Shown: positions 8,660-21,638, counted from the first letter of the stretch. The stretch: 64,000 bases of DNA from Glaciecola sp. KUL10 (GCF_003203515.1 NZ_BGNG01000006.1:186001-250000), one strand, 5' to 3'. Notes: generated by a model from the sequence alone, not told the origin. Numbers and translations are program-made.

Positions 8660-8869
8660 ATGTCTAAAGTTACAGGCACAGTTAAGTGGTTTAACGCTGA
8701 TAAAGGTTACGGTTTTCTTACACAGGACAATGGCGGCAAAGACGTTTTTGTTCATTTTAGAGCTATCGTAGCTGAAGGCTATAAAACTTTACCAGAAGGG
8801 CAGAAAGTGTCTTTCGAGGTTGAAGAAGGCCAGAAAGGTTTGCAAGCAGCAAACGTTGAAGCTATCTAA
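8660..8869 (+). CDS. CspA-family cold-shock protein
   Basis: This 69-residue single cold-shock domain binds single-stranded RNA/DNA and melts mRNA structure. RNP1 (KGYGFL, residues 16-21) and RNP2 (VFVHF, 30-34) are intact, and the protein begins with the family's [13 protein letters not shown] ribosome site precedes the ATG. The 400-bp intergenic region upstream and a probable long leader fit post-transcriptional cold control. A strong terminator follows, so it is monocistronic. Which of the several csp paralogues it is cannot be told. Confidence 0.95.
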   Translation: MSKVTGTVKWFNADKGYGFLTQDNGGKDVFVHFRAIVAEGYKTLPEGQKVSFEVEEGQKGLQAANVEAI

Positions 8870-8879
8870 AGTTTCTTTG

Positions 8880-8906
8880 AAAGGCGATGATTTATCATCG
8901 CCTTTT
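8880..8906 (+). terminator. Rho-independent terminator after csp
   Basis: AAGGCGATGA (8881-8890) pairs perfectly with TCATCGCCTT (8895-8904) around TTTA, followed by TTTTAG. Confidence 0.88.
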
Positions 8907-9087
8907 AGTTTTTCACTAATACAAAATTCTTGCATCGTTCAAAACACTCACTAAACCCCCAGCTCTTCACAGCCTAATTGCTTTATCCAATCTTGTTGTA
9001 TCAAAATTTGATCAACTAAGCACTATACCTGTATGCTCTTGTGAGCAAAAACAAGATTGATGATTATAATAATAAATTAGGAATAAA

Positions 9088-10869
9088 ATGCGCTTGAACA
9101 TAATTCGCTTTGTAGCCATTTTGCATGCAGTTTTCATTTCTTTTAGTGCTCATACAAGTTCAAACAATGAGGTCGATGAATTTATTTCTAAGGCTGCGGC
9201 GCCTCCGTATGACTGTCCAAAATCAGCTTTCATTCCTCAAATTGAAGCCTATTTATCAACTGACGATATCAATTCAGAGCAACGCCTAAGGCTTCAAACT
9301 CTATGGACGCACGATAAAATTTGCCATGGTGATCATACGCCAGCAGTTAATTTGTTAGATGATATTTTGTTAAGGGCTAATGTTGACAAGCAAGCATATT
9401 ATTATGCGATGGCAGTATATCAGCGAGGTTTTATACACGATGTTCAAGAAAATCCAGCGCGCTGCGATTATTACCAACAAGCCAAAGAGCTTGCTAAGGG
9501 CTTGCACCCTGACATATTTTTGAGCGCAACACTTGGACATACAACCGTGTGTGGTGGGTTGAGTGACGCAGAAAAGCTTGGTTTGTTATATCCTCTTGTT
9601 GAGCAACTTACAAGAGATGGCGACCCTAAAGCGCTCGCTCATTTGCACAGCAATATTGGGTTGTTATATGGACAACTTGGTCAGCACAGTCTAGCAGCTG
9701 AGCAGTATTTAAAAGGTCATAATATTGCAAGTGAATATTATGAAGGGAGCAATAAACTGTCAATTCTTGTAAGTGCAATCTCTTCATTAATGGCAAGCGG
9801 TTCATTTGATGAAGCAGAAGCAGCACTCAATCAATATCGGATTATCAATGACGAGGTGTCTACTCCTCTTACTAACTTTCAAGAAGTGTTTTTAGAAGCT
9901 GGGTATTTCTACCGAACCAATAACGTTGATGAACTAACAGTCAGCGTTGAACATTGGAATAACAACGTCAAACAGACTATCAATCAACCTTTGTACAGCG
10001 ACCTTTTTAAATGGTACGAAACCGTCAGTTGTATCAGAACTAAAGACCTGGATTGTCTTCGAGAATATCTAAAGTATGAAGAGGAATCCACGTCAAATTT
10101 TCGAACATTTACTCGAAGTAACAAAGACTATTTAAAGTTTAAAGTCGATTTATATTTTGCGTTGAACGAGTTTTCTCTTGCAGAGGAGGCGTTTAATGCC
10201 CTCTATAACAGCTTGACCAGAGGACTATGGCAAAGTCAAAAAGCAGGAAAGGTGCTGGGTATGGCAAATTTGCATAGTAAGATTGTCGAACTGGAGGCGG
10301 AAGTTGAAGAAGCAAAAACACAACGCAAAATAAGCCTATTTGTTTTTGTCTTTATTGCTTTATCGATCATTGTTGTTTTTGCACGAGTGATCCATAAACG
10401 CAATGTTGCGCGCCTCGAAATCGACCCAACAACAGAGATGTTTAACGCGCGCGGAGCGTTAAAGCGAATTGCTGATCTGGATACACCTTCAAAGGGCAAG
10501 GCAAATGCGCTGGCTATTTTTGATGTAGGGAACTTTAAAGAGTTAAATCGCCAAGTAGGCGCCGCTCAAAGTGACGTTATTTTAAAGGACATAGCAAAAA
10601 TATTTCAAAGTAAAACGCGCAAATCTGACATTTTAGGCCGATTTGCACCTGAGCAATTTATTATTTGTTTAAAAGATGTCGAAGAAGAAATCGCAAAGTC
10701 ATTCTTTGATCGCATCCACAAAGCTGTGGAAAGTACTTCTTTGGGGATAAGACAGGGAGAAGATATTAATATTCGTTCTAGTATGAGTATTTTTATTTCT
10801 CAAGAAAAGTTTGATGACTTAGATAGCGTTTTAGATGAAATGCTTATGTCGCTGAGTTCAAAGCGCTGA
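9088..10869 (+). CDS. Membrane-anchored TPR-like protein with degenerate GGDEF domain
   Basis: This 593-residue protein has a signal peptide (about 1-23), a large periplasmic helical part with TPR-like repeats (about 130-400), a short coiled segment, one transmembrane helix near 412-430 (KISLFVFVFIALSIIVVFARV) and a cytoplasmic GGDEF-fold domain. The active-site loop reads GRFAPEQFII where GGDEF is expected, and the usual DxLTGLxNR is DPTTEMFNARG. It is therefore unlikely to make c-di-GMP and may act as a nucleotide-binding or protein-interaction module (inference). TAGGA precedes the ATG. Its stop overlaps the next start (TGATG), coupling it to the PhyH-type gene. Confidence 0.82.
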   Translation: MRLNIIRFVAILHAVFISFSAHTSSNNEVDEFISKAAAPPYDCPKSAFIPQIEAYLSTDDINSEQRLRLQTLWTHDKICHGDHTPAVNLLDDILLRANVDKQAYYYAMAVYQRGFIHDVQENPARCDYYQQAKELAKGLHPDIFLSATLGHTTVCGGLSDAEKLGLLYPLVEQLTRDGDPKALAHLHSNIGLLYGQLGQHSLAAEQYLKGHNIASEYYEGSNKLSILVSAISSLMASGSFDEAEAALNQYRIINDEVSTPLTNFQEVFLEAGYFYRTNNVDELTVSVEHWNNNVKQTINQPLYSDLFKWYETVSCIRTKDLDCLREYLKYEEESTSNFRTFTRSNKDYLKFKVDLYFALNEFSLAEEAFNALYNSLTRGLWQSQKAGKVLGMANLHSKIVELEAEVEEAKTQRKISLFVFVFIALSIIVVFARVIHKRNVARLEIDPTTEMFNARGALKRIADLDTPSKGKANALAIFDVGNFKELNRQVGAAQSDVILKDIAKIFQSKTRKSDILGRFAPEQFIICLKDVEEEIAKSFFDRIHKAVESTSLGIRQGEDINIRSSMSIFISQEKFDDLDSVLDEMLMSLSSKR

Positions 10870-11624
10870 TGATTATCAAAGAAAGCCTAATCAATGATTT
10901 TATGAAAGACGGCTACGTGAAAATCCCCAAGTGCTTTGCCTCAAATGAAATAAAGGAACTCAGTAAAATCGTAACTAGATTTCATGGCGCATGGATTCAC
11001 GCTAATCGCGAGTTTTATCAAACTAGAGCAATTAACTCGGCGTATCTGACTTCTGAGCAACACCTATGTGAACGTGATCGGTTTGCGTTATTCACGTTTG
11101 TGAGCCAAATTCATTTGGTGAATCTGGTCAATAATTTGTTAAAGGATAAAGCTGTATTTATGGGCACTCAAGTATTTTTTGATCCCGTAAACAGTCAACA
11201 AAACAACTATTGGCATCGAGATTCGCAATATCATCTTAGCGAAGCAGAACAGTTTGTAGCGTTATCAGGGCCTGAAGTTCTTCACTTTAGAATTGCATTA
11301 AAGGATGAGCGTGGTATCGAATTCATTCCGGGTAGTCACAACACTTGGGACACGGAGGAAGAGTTAGCTGTGCGTTTGGAAAAAGATGGTCATCGCTCTC
11401 ATGAACCGTTATCTAGTGGCACAGAGGTTCCATTAGCTGCTGGGGACTTACTTGTATTTTCGGCTAATATAATTCATCGTGGCTTATACGGAATGGATCG
11501 TCTAGCACTTGATATTTTGTATTGTGAAAAATCACCTGAGTTACTTGGCTTTCTGCAACAAGACTGCATGCCTAATAATGATCAATTAGATAGGCTAGAA
11601 AACAGATCTATTTTTCACTCATAG
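10869..11624 (+). CDS. Phytanoyl-CoA dioxygenase (PhyH)-family Fe(II)/2-oxoglutarate oxygenase
   Basis: This 251-residue protein has the PhyH/ectoine-hydroxylase type double-stranded beta-helix. The facial triad is visible as HRD in YWHRDSQYH (about residue 115) and a distal His in SANIIHRGLYG. The 2-oxoglutarate-binding Arg would be in MDRLALDILY. The segment EFIPGSHNTW is characteristic of the family. It has no signal peptide. The start codon overlaps the preceding stop by one base. The substrate is unknown; nothing nearby points to phytanate, ectoine or a natural-product pathway. Confidence 0.82.
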   Translation: MIIKESLINDFMKDGYVKIPKCFASNEIKELSKIVTRFHGAWIHANREFYQTRAINSAYLTSEQHLCERDRFALFTFVSQIHLVNLVNNLLKDKAVFMGTQVFFDPVNSQQNNYWHRDSQYHLSEAEQFVALSGPEVLHFRIALKDERGIEFIPGSHNTWDTEEELAVRLEKDGHRSHEPLSSGTEVPLAAGDLLVFSANIIHRGLYGMDRLALDILYCEKSPELLGFLQQDCMPNNDQLDRLENRSIFHS

Positions 11625-11637
11625 TGAGCATAAAAAA

Positions 11638-11672
11638 GACCGCTATCAACAAACGGTATGAAGAAAGCGGTC
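11638..11672 (+). repeat. Imperfect hairpin after the PhyH-family gene
   Basis: GACCGCT (11638-11644) pairs with AGCGGTC (11666-11672) across a 21-nt loop, without a clear T run. It could be a weak terminator or RNA-processing hairpin. The rest of 11673-11816 shows nothing I can name. Confidence 0.3.
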
Positions 11673-11816
11673 ACACATGAAAGTTGTTTACCAACTCAAA
11701 ACTGCAATTTAAGAGTAGTGCCCAAATGTTCAAATAGTGTGGACGTCATGTATTATTGCGTATTCAAACTTATACTTACGTATCAATTACTCATAATTGA
11801 GAACAAAATATTGAAA

Positions 11817-11846
11817 TAAAAAAGGCGCTCGTTGCTGAGCGCCTTT
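11817..11846 (-). terminator. Rho-independent terminator of fadBA
   Basis: Read on the minus strand, AAAGGCGCTC and GAGCGCCTTT form a 10-bp perfect stem around a 6-nt loop, followed by TTTTTTATTT. It lies 23 bp after the fadA stop and could also work for the plus strand. Confidence 0.9.
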
Positions 11847-11869
11847 GAGTTCTTCTTTACACTCTTTTG

Positions 11870-15207
<3,338 letters not shown>

Positions 15208-15435
15208 ATGTTCTCCTATGACTGAAACAAAATGCGTATTAAATGGGTCAAATAACACGTCTACATCGTTAAGAAATACCTATCCAAACCGATAGAGTAT
15301 TTGTACTTTTGTTGAACAATTCATCCAATAGTATGGTAGAAATGTTACATGGATGCGAATAATACGTTTTCAAGTTAACAAAGTGTCATTTATTTTGTTT
15401 ATACATACATTTAACGTCGTTGAAAATATAGGCAA

Positions 15436-17499
15436 ATGCTGCGAAAAGCATTAAAAAAAGAAAAAGGAGCCACAATTTTCCAGATGCAAAAGTTAACTCA
15501 ATTAATTAACAAGCGGCTTGCATTTTTGCAACAAATCTTCTCCTATCTGCTTGTTTTAACACTCATGCCACTTTCCCTTAGTGCATCTACTTACATAGAA
15601 ACTGAAGCCAATCAGGAAATGCGGGACGCATTTTTGCGTATTGAAAAAAAAGTTTGGAAGACAACAGACCGTGATTTCGCAAAAATGCTGGAGGAGTTAG
15701 ATGACTACCCGCTGGTTCCCTACTTAATTGAGCGCAAACTACTGCATAACCTCAAAGCGAAAAAAGCGCCCCAAATAAGGGCGTTTCTTGAACAGTATGA
15801 AGGGACTGTACTCGAAAACCGAGTAAGGCGCCCTTGGCTTCGTCACTTGTCGAAATATAATCGCAAATCTTTATTCTTAGAGTTTTACCGACCTATTGGT
15901 GATGTGAAAATCACCTGCCGATTTTTACGCTATCAGTATGAGGACTTAAAGTCGGGGCAAGCAAGTCTGAGTGAAGAAGAACTTCATCAACGTACTGAAA
16001 AAATTTGGAACGTGGGCAAGTCAAGGCCCAAAGAGTGCGACGCTACCTTTAAACATTGGTTAAAGTCTGACGCGTTGACAGAGGATATTGTACTTCAGCG
16101 GATCGAAAAAGCTGCTAAAGGCGGGCAACACACCCTTATCCCATATTTAAAAACGCTGCTTCCAAGCGAAAAACAATATTTGGCGGACTTATGGCACTCA
16201 ATTAGGCGTGCACCATCGAATGTAAAGTATCTGAATCGCTTTAAAGGACGTTATCAAGCAATTGAAGCTGAAATTGCAAGTTATGCTTTTGGTCGATTAA
16301 TTTGGCGTGACACAAAGCTTGCATTAAAACTCTGGCCTAAAGCAGAGAAAAAGTTCGTTTTTAGTCAACAGCAATTGGGGCATATTACCGGTAAATTCGC
16401 TATCAGCCTTGCGATAGATGATCATAGCAGTGCAGAGCAATGGGCAATAAAATCTGAGGCCCTCAATAAAGACCCAGAGGTATTGCGTTGGCATATGGCA
16501 GATTTGCTCCGTGATCGAGATTGGGCCAGCCTAATTAACTTAATTGAAAAATCCGCACCTGATTTAACCGCAGATAATCAATATCAATACTGGCTTGCCA
16601 GAGCGTATGAACAAACCGGAAATAAAAATAAAGCAAACGAACTCTATGCTCAGCTTGCAAATGAAAGACATTATTATGGCTTTTTAGCGAGTGCAAGGCT
16701 TGACCAACCTATAAGTTTACAAAACGACCCAATAAGAGCAGAGCCGAATGAATTAGCAATTATTTTACAAATGCAGAGCTCTAGACGAGCATATGAACTT
16801 CGAGCCCTAAACCGATTTCACGAAGCACGCTTAGAATGGCGTCATCTTCAATCAGAGCTTGATGAAAAACAAAAGTTACTTGCTTCTGTTATAGCAAGCG
16901 ATTGGGGGTGGCATGATCAGGCAATCTTTGGGTTTACTAGAACGGGCTACCTAAATGATGTCGATCGTCGTTTTCCGATTGCTTATGAAGAACTGATGGT
17001 CAAAGAAGCCAAACGAAACCGAGTCGATCCGGAATGGGCGTTTGCAATTGCAAGACGCGAAAGCTCATTCATGTCAGATGCTGTTTCGTCTGCAAATGCT
17101 CGGGGGTTAATGCAAGTTTTACCAAGCACAGCAAAGTACCTCGAGAAGAAGCGAGTGAGTCAGCGACAATTACTCAATCCAAAAATTAATGCAAAGCTCG
17201 GTAATAAATATCTACGCTACTTGATGGATAAACTCGATGATAATGCTATTTTGGCAACTGCTTCATATAACGCAGGTTGGAGTCGCGTTAAAAATTGGCT
17301 GCCTGAAGATAAAGCAATCGAAGCAGATTTATGGATAGAAACCATACCCTTTAAAGAAACTAGAAACTATGTCAAGGCGGTCATGGCGTATAAGCAAATT
17401 TATCAAAAAAAATTCAATCAGCGTCAAACGGACAAACAAAAGGAACAAGGCTCTGTTTTCAATGAAGTGATTGACACTCAAATACCTGTTTCAATCTAA
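15436..17499 (+). CDS. slt: Soluble lytic murein transglycosylase
   Basis: This 687-residue protein corresponds to Slt70: a signal-peptide-like hydrophobic stretch (about residues 33-50, IFSYLLVLTLMPLSLSA), a long helical superhelix (U and L domains), then a lysozyme-like catalytic domain from about 525. The catalytic Glu is in ARRESSFMSDAVSSANARG, followed by GLMQVLPSTA and ASYNAGWSRVKNWLP. It cleaves peptidoglycan glycan strands in the periplasm, leaving 1,6-anhydro ends. The start is uncertain: ATG 15436 or ATG 15484. AAGGAG lies 14 nt before the second, and the second gives a more normal signal peptide. Confidence 0.92.
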   Translation: MLRKALKKEKGATIFQMQKLTQLINKRLAFLQQIFSYLLVLTLMPLSLSASTYIETEANQEMRDAFLRIEKKVWKTTDRDFAKMLEELDDYPLVPYLIERKLLHNLKAKKAPQIRAFLEQYEGTVLENRVRRPWLRHLSKYNRKSLFLEFYRPIGDVKITCRFLRYQYEDLKSGQASLSEEELHQRTEKIWNVGKSRPKECDATFKHWLKSDALTEDIVLQRIEKAAKGGQHTLIPYLKTLLPSEKQYLADLWHSIRRAPSNVKYLNRFKGRYQAIEAEIASYAFGRLIWRDTKLALKLWPKAEKKFVFSQQQLGHITGKFAISLAIDDHSSAEQWAIKSEALNKDPEVLRWHMADLLRDRDWASLINLIEKSAPDLTADNQYQYWLARAYEQTGNKNKANELYAQLANERHYYGFLASARLDQPISLQNDPIRAEPNELAIILQMQSSRRAYELRALNRFHEARLEWRHLQSELDEKQKLLASVIASDWGWHDQAIFGFTRTGYLNDVDRRFPIAYEELMVKEAKRNRVDPEWAFAIARRESSFMSDAVSSANARGLMQVLPSTAKYLEKKRVSQRQLLNPKINAKLGNKYLRYLMDKLDDNAILATASYNAGWSRVKNWLPEDKAIEADLWIETIPFKETRNYVKAVMAYKQIYQKKFNQRQTDKQKEQGSVFNEVIDTQIPVSI

Positions 17500-17714
17500 G
17501 CAGTAATCCTAACGCTCACTTCCCATGACTTACTCATTGGCTTGTGATAGCTTACTGCTATATTGAGTGGCGCTTCGTCAAAATAAGAACTAAATAGAAT
17601 CGCCGAATAACTCAGATGCTTTAATCACTAACACTTTTTCTTATGTATTTGCTTATTTAAATTTTCTAAATAGGCAAACTGATGGTGTTAGGTACAAAGA
17701 AATAGGATTGCTTA

Positions 17715-19031
17715 ATGACAGACCATGCTTCAAATTTCGCTCAACACATTCAAACACTACAAGCTCGCACCCAAGAGGCCCTTCTACGAGAAGCAATCGA
17801 CGGTTTGGTAATTCACTCTGGACAAGCTAAACGTTTGTTCCTAGATGATAATGATTATCCATTTAAAGTTAACCCACACTTTAAAGCATGGTTACCGGTA
17901 ATAGATAATCCAAACTCTTGGCTTGTGGTTGACGGAGTCAATACGCCTAAACTTATCTTTTACCGGCCGGAAGATTTTTGGCATAAAGTGCCACCTGAAC
18001 AAACGGGGTTTTGGGTCGAACACTTTGATATCGTTTATTTAAAACAGGCTAACGCTGTTGAGAAGCATTTACCGTACGACAAGGCAAAATTTGCTTATAT
18101 TGGCGAATACCTAGAGGTTGCGAGTGCGTTAGGCTTTGAATTAGTCAACCCAGATAGGGTGCTCAATTATCTTCATTGGGAGCGTGCCTATAAGACAGAC
18201 TATGAATTAGACTGTATGCGCGGAGCCAATAAAATTGCGGCTAAAGCACATCGCGCAGCAGCAAATGCATTTATGCAAGGCAAAAGTGAATTTGAAATTA
18301 ATGCTGCTTATTTGCTTGAAGCGAAGCAAGGTGATAATGATGTCCCGTATACCAACATCATTGCCTTGAATGAACACACATCGATTCTTCATTACATGAT
18401 TACCGATACTACAACACCAGACGAGCATCGAAGTTTTTTAATTGATGCTGGTGCGGGTTACCACGGATATGCTGCAGACATTACACGCACTTATTGTGCT
18501 ATAAAACACGATTTTCAAGCCCTTATAAAAGCAGTTGACACTTTGACCTTAGATTTATCGATGCAACTAAAGCCAGGTGTTGTCTATACCGATATTCATC
18601 GACAAGCGTATGAGGGTGTTGCTAAGATTTTAACGGACTTCGAGATCGTGAATTTAATGCCGCAAGATTGCGTTGAAAAGGGTATTGTTAGTACCTTTTT
18701 CCCTCATGGAATTGGCCACTTTTTGGGCCTCCAAGTACATGATGTCGGGGGGCATTTTGCAAACGATAGAGGCACCCCCAACCCAGCGCCATCTGAGCAC
18801 CCATTTTTGCGTTGCACACGCACGGTAGAGGCTAGGCAGGTATTTACGATCGAGCCAGGCTGCTATTTCATTGATAGTTTGTTAGCCAAATTAAAGACAA
18901 GCGAAAATTCAAAATACATAAACTGGAATATGGTTGAACATTTTAGACCGTTTGGTGGCGTGCGTATTGAAGACAATGTCATTGTGCATCGTGAGCGGAA
19001 TGAGAATATGTCGCGGGATGCCGGAATCTAA
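17715..19031 (+). CDS. pepQ: Xaa-Pro dipeptidase (prolidase, M24B)
   Basis: This 438-residue dinuclear-metal dipeptidase hydrolyses X-Pro dipeptides in the cytoplasm. Metal ligands are Asp244, Asp255 (IDAGAGYHGYAADITRTY), His335 (FFPHGIGHFLGL), Glu380 (FTIEPGCYF) and Glu419 (GGVRIEDN). They fall within one position of those I recall for Alteromonas prolidase, also known as OPAA for its side activity on organophosphate esters. The family length is about 440. It lies alone, with a hairpin terminator after it; the 215 bp before it show no gene. Confidence 0.95.
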   Translation: MTDHASNFAQHIQTLQARTQEALLREAIDGLVIHSGQAKRLFLDDNDYPFKVNPHFKAWLPVIDNPNSWLVVDGVNTPKLIFYRPEDFWHKVPPEQTGFWVEHFDIVYLKQANAVEKHLPYDKAKFAYIGEYLEVASALGFELVNPDRVLNYLHWERAYKTDYELDCMRGANKIAAKAHRAAANAFMQGKSEFEINAAYLLEAKQGDNDVPYTNIIALNEHTSILHYMITDTTTPDEHRSFLIDAGAGYHGYAADITRTYCAIKHDFQALIKAVDTLTLDLSMQLKPGVVYTDIHRQAYEGVAKILTDFEIVNLMPQDCVEKGIVSTFFPHGIGHFLGLQVHDVGGHFANDRGTPNPAPSEHPFLRCTRTVEARQVFTIEPGCYFIDSLLAKLKTSENSKYINWNMVEHFRPFGGVRIEDNVIVHRERNENMSRDAGI

Positions 19032-19059
19032 CAAGGGCCGTGAGTGAGTCCTTAGGCAG

Positions 19060-19093
19060 CAGAGTTGGCTCTCAAGCAACCAACTCTGTTTCG
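19060..19093 (+). terminator. Terminator after pepQ
   Basis: CAGAGTTGG (19060-19068) pairs perfectly with CCAACTCTG (19080-19088) across an 11-nt loop, followed by TTTCGTT. The T run is short and only on the plus strand. Confidence 0.6.
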
Positions 19094-19149
19094 TTATCCT
19101 ATAACCTGATGACAATGGTTTATATCTAGGTTTTTACACTAGGCGCATA

Positions 19150-20310
19150 TCATTTAAGTAGTGAGACCACGATTGACTGCATCAATTGCTGACTTTGATT
19201 AATACACGCTTCATAACCATTGCAGTTGACGAACATTGAAATAGTGGTTTCCTCGTTCACAAGATAGTAGTTTTCAGTTTTGTAGCCGGGTTCATCACCT
19301 CCGTGATGATAGGCAGTTCTTCCATTTCCCATCTCTTTAAATAAACCCAAACCATATGAATCATTTGCGTTAATTTCGACCATTGAGTCTTCTCCTATCA
19401 ATATTTCTCTAACGTCATCACCAATGACTGAGTCGTCAGTTAATATCGCATTTAATAGTAGATTCATATCTTGCACTGAAGAGACAAGTGGGGCGTCAGC
19501 GACACCTACGTTTTCATAGATTACCTTTGAGTCTTCTAAGTCCTCATCAAAAATAACATAACCTGAAATAGTCGAACCAAGCTCTTTTTCAAGGCCATTG
19601 TAATAAGTGTGATTCAAGCCCAAGGGTATAAAAATCCTATTCCGCATAGCCACGGAGTGATGCTCTCCAAGAACTGAATCCATAATTAGACCTGCCAATA
19701 GATAGTGGGTATTTGAATAATGAAAACCTTCACCAGGTTCGAAATAAGCTGGCTTATTTAATGCGAAGTCGAGTGCAAAACTATCCGTTTTTAGTGATTC
19801 AGGGTCACTGATCAATGCCTCATACCATTGTGCAGAACTTGCAGGATCAAGATAATCGTATACGCCAGCGGTATGGTTTAGTAGTTGACGAAGCGTAATA
19901 GTTTCGCTGTTTTCTATTTGAGCTATTATTTCCTCTGGCAACCATGTGTCAATTGTATCGTCTATGTTTAGCAAACCATCTCTATGTAACATTGCAGCAA
20001 GCAAAGCTGTCGCTTTTTTACCCGAACTTCCTGTGGGCATAACATCGTCAATTTGCATAGGTGTTAATGTCGTTAAATTTGATACACCTGCACTACCAAC
20101 AAAACTGATTTCAGGTGATTCAATCGCTAAGATAACGCCAGGTAGATCTCCATCAACTGCCTCATCGATAACTTGCTGGTAATCGACGATTTGTTGAGGA
20201 GGTGGGGTAGGTACTACCAAGTCTTTATCATCGTTGTCGTTGCAGGCGCTAAGGCCAATTATCATGGCTGAAACCAGTAATAAAGGCTTAAATGGTTTGT
20301 TAATAAACAT
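19150..20310 (-). CDS. Serine hydrolase lipoprotein, class C beta-lactamase/esterase fold
   Basis: This 386-residue protein has a lipoprotein signal ending in a lipobox (LSAC, Cys near residue 23) and an acidic, proline-rich linker. The serine beta-lactamase-like domain has SSGK as its SxxK element (TGSSGKKATALL), YSN as the YxN motif (FHYSNTHYLLAG) and HHGGDEPG near the third motif. LLNHTAGVYDYLD is typical of the family's esterase/D-aminopeptidase branch. It should be outer-membrane-anchored. The substrate is unknown: esterase, D-peptidase or beta-lactamase are all possible, and the divergence from AmpC makes resistance unlikely. No operon partner is visible. Confidence 0.82.
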   Translation of the reverse strand: MFINKPFKPLLLVSAMIIGLSACNDNDDKDLVVPTPPPQQIVDYQQVIDEAVDGDLPGVILAIESPEISFVGSAGVSNLTTLTPMQIDDVMPTGSSGKKATALLAAMLHRDGLLNIDDTIDTWLPEEIIAQIENSETITLRQLLNHTAGVYDYLDPASSAQWYEALISDPESLKTDSFALDFALNKPAYFEPGEGFHYSNTHYLLAGLIMDSVLGEHHSVAMRNRIFIPLGLNHTYYNGLEKELGSTISGYVIFDEDLEDSKVIYENVGVADAPLVSSVQDMNLLLNAILTDDSVIGDDVREILIGEDSMVEINANDSYGLGLFKEMGNGRTAYHHGGDEPGYKTENYYLVNEETTISMFVNCNGYEACINQSQQLMQSIVVSLLK

Positions 20311-20469
20311 AAATGTTTCCTTAAATTTTGAATGGGAGAATTAATCGCTCAAGTCATAAGTTAAGGACTAAGTGGTGAACTAGGAGTGAATTTTTAACTT
20401 CAAATTTGTAATGCTTTTAATGTAAATACTGCGTGGGTCTCACCTCACATTTACCTTCATTAGTAAAAC

Positions 20470-21396
20470 CTAACAATTACAAAAATCCCGATACTCACTT
20501 TCTGCTTTGATAACAATCTCTTTGACATGTTTACGCAACCAAATTAAACCCTGATCTTTATCTTGACGGGTATGCCAAAACAAACTCGCCGAACCTGCGG
20601 GAATCTCAAATGGGTAGGGCACGCTGATAAGTTCTCCTTTATGGATGTGGCAAGCAACGGGGCCTAGAGGAGCAATAGCAATCAAATCACTGTTCACAAG
20701 TAAATCGGGCATCATGCTAAACTGATTGACGGTCATCGCTATGCGTCTTGATAGACCTTGAGAGGCAAGATATTCATCGGTAACGCCTACAGTATCGCCC
20801 GATAGTGAAACCAAAAGGTGTTGCGCTTGTGCGAATTTTTCAATCGTTAATTTACCTTTTGATAAGGGATGACCGGGCCGCATTACACACACATACTCTG
20901 GGTGAAATAGATGCTCTGCTCGAATGGTACCTGGCACTGTATTTGATGCGCCTATAACAAGATCGACAGTCGCATCATCAAGCACTTCACTGGTATTAAT
21001 GATGGTGTAGGGCACCATATGGATGTTGATATCAGGCGCTTCTTCTTCAATCAGTTTGCGAAGAGGCAGCATCATCATTTGTACCACGATATCGGCAGCC
21101 GAAATTCTAAACGTTCGATTAGCCGTTGCAGGTTCAAAGTCTTTTGGTGCAATGACACCACTTAGCTCATTGATAGGTGCTTTAATTTGCTGCCACATGT
21201 TGTCGGCTTTTAAGGTCGGTTTAATATTTCGGCCATGCTTAACAAACAACTCATCTTTCCAAGCAACGCGCATTCTGCTGACTGCATTTGATACCGCAGG
21301 TTGTGTCATTGCTAATCGATCCGCAGCTCTGCTGATACTGCCTTCCGTCATAATTGCATCAAAAATGATAAGTAGGTTTAACTCTTGTGGTCTCAT
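20470..21396 (-). CDS. LysR-family transcriptional regulator
   Basis: This 308-residue LTTR has a winged HTH in residues 1-65 (LLIIFDAIMTEGSISRAADRL, then MTQPAVSNAVSRMR) and a LysR-substrate effector domain resembling the NodD/SyrM/LeuO-like branch (FRISAADIVVQMM). It is transcribed divergently from an RND efflux operon 242 bp away, a common layout for local regulators such as MexT or BpeT types. It probably controls that operon in response to an unknown inducer. Confidence 0.9.
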   Translation of the reverse strand: MRPQELNLLIIFDAIMTEGSISRAADRLAMTQPAVSNAVSRMRVAWKDELFVKHGRNIKPTLKADNMWQQIKAPINELSGVIAPKDFEPATANRTFRISAADIVVQMMMLPLRKLIEEEAPDINIHMVPYTIINTSEVLDDATVDLVIGASNTVPGTIRAEHLFHPEYVCVMRPGHPLSKGKLTIEKFAQAQHLLVSLSGDTVGVTDEYLASQGLSRRIAMTVNQFSMMPDLLVNSDLIAIAPLGPVACHIHKGELISVPYPFEIPAGSASLFWHTRQDKDQGLIWLRKHVKEIVIKAESEYRDFCNC

Positions 21397-21447
21397 TTTC
21401 TTCTCGCTTTTTTATCTTTCTGATTTGCTTGGTTTTTGAGGGATCTA

Positions 21448-21470
21448 TTTCAGCATGAATATGGCTGAAA
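21448..21470. promoter_or_regulatory. Candidate LysR-type operator
   Basis: TTTCAGC (21448-21454) and GCTGAAA (21464-21470) form a 7-bp inverted repeat with a 9-bp spacer, about 50 bp upstream of the LysR gene and 170 bp before the efflux operon. Position and dyad symmetry suit an autoregulatory and activating LTTR site. The remainder of the intergenic region (to 21638) is A+T-rich, with no other clear element. Confidence 0.45.
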
Positions 21471-21638
21471 ATGTTAATTTTGTAAGTGCAAGGTCAAGCT
21501 AAAAAACATCTAAGTTACAAAACCTCGATACTTATTAATACATCATGAAATCAAATGTATCATATACATATATATAATTATATTTATTCTTTTGAAGTCA
21601 CTATTATCCTCTCATCAAATATTGATTGAGGAATCAAC

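Noticed and set aside
15208-15258. 17-codon N-terminal extension of FadB
   Set aside because: It lacks a ribosome site and conservation; the ATG at 15207 has TAGGAGAA upstream and matches family starts.
17500-17714. Small RNA or gene between slt and pepQ
   Set aside because: No stem-loop, promoter pair or ORF is convincing enough.
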